DNA from: CAZQYC01 sp043746555
Lineage (GTDB): Bacteria; Pseudomonadota; Gammaproteobacteria; Steroidobacterales; Steroidobacteraceae
DNA length: 7,115 nucleotides
NCBI GenBank assembly: GCA_043746555.1
Contig: JAYTQU010000396.1
Span: forward strand, 1 to 7,115
Direction of reading: 5' to 3'
Shown here piece by piece: positions 5,649 through 7,115 of this stretch. Below the pieces are notes generated by a model. That model was not told where the DNA came from and searched no databases. It was given only the letters and a program-made list of their open reading frames with translations. Within the stretch, counting starts at the first letter, position 1. Every line of letters starts with the position of its first letter. A program made the translations under genes and the position numbers.

Positions 5649-5989
5649 TGTCGACTCATGGGAATTCGATTCGAGCAGCGATGCATTTGGCGATGGGAAC
5701 AATCGATTCGTTTGCCGCGTGGAGCGTTGAAAAACGCCGCGACAATCAACTATTGATGGCCGACTTCATTGGGTGCACACGGTCCTGGCTAACAATTGAT
5801 CCGTTACTCACCGATGATGGTCATGCGACGCGCTTGTACTTTGGTTCGGCGGCGGTACCGATGAACGACGGCAAAACAGGCCGAAGCAGACTTGGGTTCG
5901 GGTTTAACGCGTTGCTGGGCTTTCTCAAGGTTTACTCACGAGTTCTTTTGTACGCTGCACGATTTCGTCTAATTCGACAACTTAGATGA
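5648..5989 (+). CDS. Uncharacterised protein, probably an N-terminally truncated family member
   Basis: 113 residues from ATG 5648, which overlaps the lipoprotein stop as TGATG; the stop is TGA 5987-5989. The body resembles the last two thirds of a family of uncharacterised proteobacterial proteins that I know only from memory: FAAWSVEKRRDNQLLMADF (36-54), then TRSWL, LYFGSAAVP and LLGFLKVYSRVLLYAA near the end. In that family I expect about 60-80 more residues before the FAAW block. Here only MSTHGNSIRAAMHLAMGTIDS precedes it, and further upstream the same frame lies inside the lipoprotein gene. So it may be the 3' remnant of a gene cut by a rearrangement, kept in a translated position by the stop-start overlap. 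No signal peptide and no catalytic motif are seen. The frame is convincing; the function is unknown. Confidence 0.6.
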   Translation: MSTHGNSIRAAMHLAMGTIDSFAAWSVEKRRDNQLLMADFIGCTRSWLTIDPLLTDDGHATRLYFGSAAVPMNDGKTGRSRLGFGFNALLGFLKVYSRVLLYAARFRLIRQLR

Positions 5990-6040
5990 TCAAAAACGAA
6001 TTTTCGGACCAAAAGTTTAATACGCCGTTTTGGTAGTCCC

Positions 6041-6175
6041 GTGTCCGAAAGCAATGCCCGGAAGCTCTATCCATCGCATGGTTTTGGCATTGCAACACCA
6101 CCGGCACCGTTCAATCGTAAATCCAAGTTGGAAAGCTTGCGTAAAACCGGCTTTTCGCGGCGTAACTTGCAATAA
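6041..6175 (+). CDS. Possible small ORF, 44 residues
   Basis: GTG 6041 opens a frame ending at TAA 6173-6175. The product is basic (SLRKTGFSRRNLQ at the end) with a stretch GFGIATPPAPF. It lies in the same frame as the uncharacterised protein that stops at 5989, with no further stop between, so readthrough of that one TGA would add about 61 residues. There is no Shine-Dalgarno site before the GTG. It could be chance, a remnant of the upstream gene's old C-terminus, or a small basic protein. Confidence 0.2.
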   Translation: MSESNARKLYPSHGFGIATPPAPFNRKSKLESLRKTGFSRRNLQ

Positions 6176-6289
6176 ATTGTTGCGGTTCCAATGGACTCGC
6201 CGATAGAAGTTTTGCATTGTGAAACTCCCGCTGACATGTGACTGACTGCACTGTCCGGCTTGAAACTGCGTATCTATACTTTTCTTTCC

Positions 6290-6317
6290 GTGACAATTGG
6301 TTGGCGGCGGTTACACT
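6290..6317 (+). promoter_or_regulatory. Candidate promoter of the redoxin-cytochrome gene
   Basis: GTGACA (6290-6295) and TACACT (6312-6317) are 16 bases apart, matching 5/6 and 4/6 of the sigma70 consensus. Transcription would begin near 6324 and leave a leader of about 100 bases. Other AT-rich hexamers nearby (TATACT 6275-6280) have no partner -35. Confidence 0.3.
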
Positions 6318-6424
6318 TCTAGTTGGTACTGCTTTTTGTGGCTCGCCGGCTGGCGCTTCGCCGTGACGGAAGGCCAAAATCGAACCGGTATTGACGACCG
6401 TACATTTAGCGTTGAGGTTTTAGT

Positions 6425-7115
6425 ATGACTGCTTTAGTAAGAAAGGTATTTGGGTTTTCGGTTGCATCGCTGTTGGTTTCGTCCACCGTGTTGGCAGCGC
6501 CGTTGGCCTCTGATCCGAAACCGGAATCGGCTCCGCCGCGCGTGACCGATTTCGCATTGCTCGATCAGAAGGGCGATTTTCATCAGTTGAGCCGCTACGG
6601 TTATCAAAAAGCGGTGGTGGTAATGTCGTATGACGCGAACTGCGCGACCGACAAGCAGGCTATTGCGGCATTCGATCGGATGCGCAAGAACTTTGAGGGC
6701 AAAAACGTTTCGTTTGTTCTGATGGATTCCAAACTGAAGCAAGATCGCGATACAGTTCGCGATGCTGCGCTCAAGGCTAATATCGATTTTCCGATTTTGA
6801 TGGATCGCACGCAACTCGTTGCGGAATCGCTCGGCATTCAAAATTCCGGCTCGGTGGTGGTACTCGATCCTGAAGGTCCGCAATTGCTTTACCGCGGTCC
6901 GGCGCAAGACCAAGTTGCAAAAGTGCTCGACGCAAAGTTGTCCGGCAAGTCCGAGGCGGCGAAGCTAATGCCGGTGCAAGGTTGTCCGCTTGAGTTCCCC
7001 GCCAAGAAAATGCAGACGGCAAATGTTCCCGATTACGCGAAGGACATCGTTCCCATCGTTGAGAACAATTGCGTCATGTGTCATCACGATGGCGGTATCG
7101 GCCCGTGGTCGATGA
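6425..7115 (+). CDS. Exported redoxin-like domain fused to cytochrome c-type region (3' end outside window)
   Basis: The frame from ATG 6425 runs open to the right edge (230 complete codons). GAGG, 7 bases upstream, supports the start. A Sec signal peptide (VRKVFGFSVASLLVSSTVLA, cut near residue 24) sends it to the periplasm. Residues about 38-170 form a thioredoxin-fold redoxin domain: VTDFALLDQKGDFHQLSRYG, the strand AVVVMSYDANC, VSFVLMDS, then SVVVLDPEG. The active-site loop has a single Cys73 (ANCATDK), no CxxC, and Ser/Gly where the cis-Pro usually stands. After GCPLEF (186-191), DIVPIVENNC leads into CVMCHHDGGIGPW with the heme-binding CxxCH motif (Cys216, Cys219, His220). This order matches large proteobacterial proteins that, as I recall, continue into a copper type II ascorbate-dependent monooxygenase domain; that part would lie outside the window. 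The role is probably periplasmic redox chemistry, with the substrate unknown. Confidence 0.85.
   Translation, partial: MTALVRKVFGFSVASLLVSSTVLAAPLASDPKPESAPPRVTDFALLDQKGDFHQLSRYGYQKAVVVMSYDANCATDKQAIAAFDRMRKNFEGKNVSFVLMDSKLKQDRDTVRDAALKANIDFPILMDRTQLVAESLGIQNSGSVVVLDPEGPQLLYRGPAQDQVAKVLDAKLSGKSEAAKLMPVQGCPLEFPAKKMQTANVPDYAKDIVPIVENNCVMCHHDGGIGPWSM

Larger units (their letters stand above)
5990..6424. other. Leader region with no firm gene
   Basis: 435 bases between the uncharacterised protein and the redoxin-cytochrome gene. A 44-codon frame from GTG 6041 is the best small ORF and is listed separately. Minus-strand frames here (6017-6217, 6111-6377) have no ribosome site or recognisable protein. 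Just after 5989, CCAAAA (6009-6014) and TTTTGG (6028-6033) could form a weak AT-rich stem, but no T-run follows. Confidence 0.5.

Noticed and set aside
6017..6377. Minus-strand frames of 66 and 88 codons in the leader region
   Set aside because: No start signal, no recognisable motifs, and they overlap each other.
6434..7022. Minus-strand frames opposite the redoxin-cytochrome gene
   Set aside because: They are the antisense of a clear exported protein with a signal peptide and CxxCH motif; the plus frame has no stop only because the window ends.

Overview
The window is ordinary Gram-negative chromosomal DNA, most likely from a proteobacterium (a gammaproteobacterium of the Xanthomonadales/Nevskiales kind is my best guess, from the protein families only). 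The signs are Sec signal peptides, a lipobox lipoprotein with a lysozyme-like fold, a LysR regulator facing an SDR gene, and purine-rich Shine-Dalgarno sites. Base composition is a little above half GC. I see no tRNA, rRNA, CRISPR array, transposase gene or phage gene.

Layout. 1-374 (+): C-terminal part of a HAD-superfamily phosphatase, cut by the left edge. 371-592 (+): a short open frame with no ATG, which looks like the remnant of a small membrane protein and carries an 18-bp tandem repeat. 602-1636 (-): an atypical NAD(P)-binding SDR/epimerase. 1792-2733 (+): a LysR-type regulator transcribed divergently from it, with a TGTAT-N7-ATACA box between the two. 2797-2824: a perfect 11-bp GC-rich hairpin between convergent genes. 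2856-3971 (-): a secreted alpha/beta-hydrolase (esterase) with a polyproline tail. 3972-4319: non-coding, with a TetR-like inverted repeat just upstream of the esterase and a terminator for the next gene. 4320-4661 (-): a small, highly charged exported protein with an internal repeat. 4662-5027: non-coding, with repeats that resemble a very small mobile element. 5028-5648 (+): a lipoprotein with a lytic-transglycosylase-like domain. 5648-5989 (+): an uncharacterised protein overlapping it as TGATG, probably lacking its usual N-terminal half. 5990-6424: mostly non-coding leader. 6425 to the right edge (+): an exported redoxin-like protein running into a c-type heme motif, cut by the edge. This gene has no stop inside the window, so it is easily missed.

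How the genes work together. The clearest functional unit is the divergent LysR/SDR pair. Most of the other products act in the cell envelope: the esterase, the charged small protein, the transglycosylase lipoprotein and the redoxin-cytochrome. They look independently transcribed, each with its own leader, rather than forming a pathway. I do not see a defence island or a clearly new system. The most interesting items are the redoxin-cytochrome c fusion with a degenerate thiol site, the 13-bp inverted repeat element, the regulatory palindromes, and two gene remnants.
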